Position numbers and translations under genes: made by a program | Part shown: in pieces, positions 5,882 through 6,594 of the stretch | Layout of the letters: the number at the start of each line of letters is the position of its first letter | How positions within the stretch are numbered: the stretch's first letter is position 1 | The notes under the pieces: model-generated | The model's database searches: none | What the model saw: only the letters and a program-made list of their open reading frames with translations | Told to the model about the DNA's origin: nothing | Source of the DNA: an uncultured bacterium | Lineage (GTDB): Bacteria > Bacillota_I > Bacilli_A > RFN20 > CAG-826 | DNA: 6,594 nucleotides | NCBI GenBank assembly: GCA_949290725.1 | Contig: CASEST010000080.1 | Location: 1-6,594 of the forward strand | Direction: 5' to 3'

Positions 5882-6594
5882 ATGATTAACAACGAGACTA
5901 TTAAAAAGGAAATTGATTTATTAACCGATTCGCCTGGATGTTATTTAATGTATGATAAAAATAACAAAATTATTTATATTGGGAAGGCTAAAAATTTAAA
6001 AAAGAGAGTTTCTCAATATTTTTTAAGAACGCATTTTGGAAAAACTGGGGCAATGGTTTCTCATGTTGACCACTTTGAAACGATTTTAACTGATAGCGAA
6101 AAAGAAGCTTTAATTTTAGAGATGAATTTAATTCAAAAACATCATCCTCGTTATAATATTTTATTGATGGATGATAAGCATTATCCTTATATTGAATTAC
6201 ATAAAGGAATCAAAGACCCCTATGTTTCAATTGCTCGAAATTTAAAAAATAAAAAAAGTGAATATTTTGGACCTTATCCTTCTTCATCTTCAGCTTATGA
6301 AGTCATTAATATCATCAATTCAATCTATCCTTTAAGAAAATGTAATAAAGTTCCTAAATCTCCTTGCTTATATTATCATTTAAATCAATGTTTAGGTCCT
6401 TGTATAAATAAAATATCTTCAAATGAATATGATGAAGTTATTTTTAATATTGCAAATTTTCTAAAAGGAAATAATACTGAAACGATTAAAAAAATAAAGG
6501 ATAAAATCGAATATTATTCAGCTAATTTGGATTATGAAAATGCTTTAGAATATAAAAAGAAATTAGATTCTATTTTGTATATTAATGAAAAGCA
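5882..6594 (+). CDS. uvrC: Excinuclease ABC subunit C, N-terminal part (3' end outside window)
   Basis: Nuclease subunit of UvrABC nucleotide-excision repair; it makes the incisions on both sides of a lesion marked by UvrA and UvrB. The frame is open from ATG 5882 to the window end: 237 codons plus two bases, of about 590-600 expected. The N-terminal GIY-YIG nuclease domain is clear: DSPGCYLMYD (16-25), IIYIGKAKNLKKRV (30-43) with Y21, Y32, K35 and R42, EALILEMNLI with the catalytic Glu at 80, and PRYNILLMDDKHYPYI (89-104) with N92. Then come SEYFGPYPSS (126-135) and the cysteine cluster C154, C162, C170, C174 (PLRKC, PCLYYHLNQCLGPC), whose equivalents are reported to bind an Fe-S cluster in E. 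coli UvrC. The UVR (UvrB-binding) motif starts at about 216 (LDYENALEYKKKL). The UvrB-like linker, RNase H-like endonuclease and HhH domains lie beyond the window. The ATG comes one base after the mutS2 stop and has no Shine-Dalgarno site, so translation is probably coupled to mutS2. Confidence 0.96.
   Translation, partial: MINNETIKKEIDLLTDSPGCYLMYDKNNKIIYIGKAKNLKKRVSQYFLRTHFGKTGAMVSHVDHFETILTDSEKEALILEMNLIQKHHPRYNILLMDDKHYPYIELHKGIKDPYVSIARNLKNKKSEYFGPYPSSSSAYEVINIINSIYPLRKCNKVPKSPCLYYHLNQCLGPCINKISSNEYDEVIFNIANFLKGNNTETIKKIKDKIEYYSANLDYENALEYKKKLDSILYINEK

Overview
The window comes from a low-GC, Firmicutes/Tenericutes-type bacterium (A+T about 70-75% by eye, about 86% in the one large intergenic gap). 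All five visible stop codons are TAA. All seven tryptophans that I can read are encoded by TGG, and no gene is interrupted by TGA. This favours the standard code (Acholeplasma-, RF39- or Erysipelotrichia-like lineages) over the UGA=Trp mycoplasmas. That placement is inferred from gene content and codons, not from a database match.

Left block (1-2365, + strand): the C-terminal third of ileS (isoleucyl-tRNA synthetase), then lspA (signal peptidase II) overlapping it by 34 nt, then an RluD-family 23S rRNA pseudouridine synthase 18 nt further on. This matches the ileS-(ylyA)-lspA-ylyB order known from Bacillus, so it is probably one transcript for translation and envelope functions. A compact hairpin terminator at about 2364-2388 closes it. 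The hairpin is shared with the convergent gene rnhC, and its base pairs include bases of both stop codons.

Right block: rnhC (RNase HIII, - strand, 2387-3301) is divergent from mutS2 (3592-5880, +). One base after mutS2 comes uvrC (5882 onward, cut by the window end). In Bacillus, rnhC, mutS2 and uvrC lie in one genome neighbourhood with zapA, cvpA-like yshB and polX between rnhC and mutS2. Here those genes are absent and rnhC is flipped. The genes share a nucleic-acid repair and surveillance theme: RNase HIII removes RNA from RNA/DNA hybrids, MutS2 acts on branched DNA and/or collided ribosomes, and UvrC is the nucleotide-excision nuclease.

The 290-nt gap 3302-3591 has no gene. It holds a strong extended -10 promoter for rnhC, placed so that transcription should begin at or next to the ATG (leaderless), a similar extended -10 just before mutS2, and an 11-bp-phased TAGTA repeat upstream of the mutS2 promoter. 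Only one of the five visible start codons (lspA) has a well-placed Shine-Dalgarno sequence. I see no mobile element, CRISPR array, tRNA, rRNA or clear novel system. The content is ordinary housekeeping genes, and the interest lies in the regulatory layout and in a degenerate Smr motif in MutS2.
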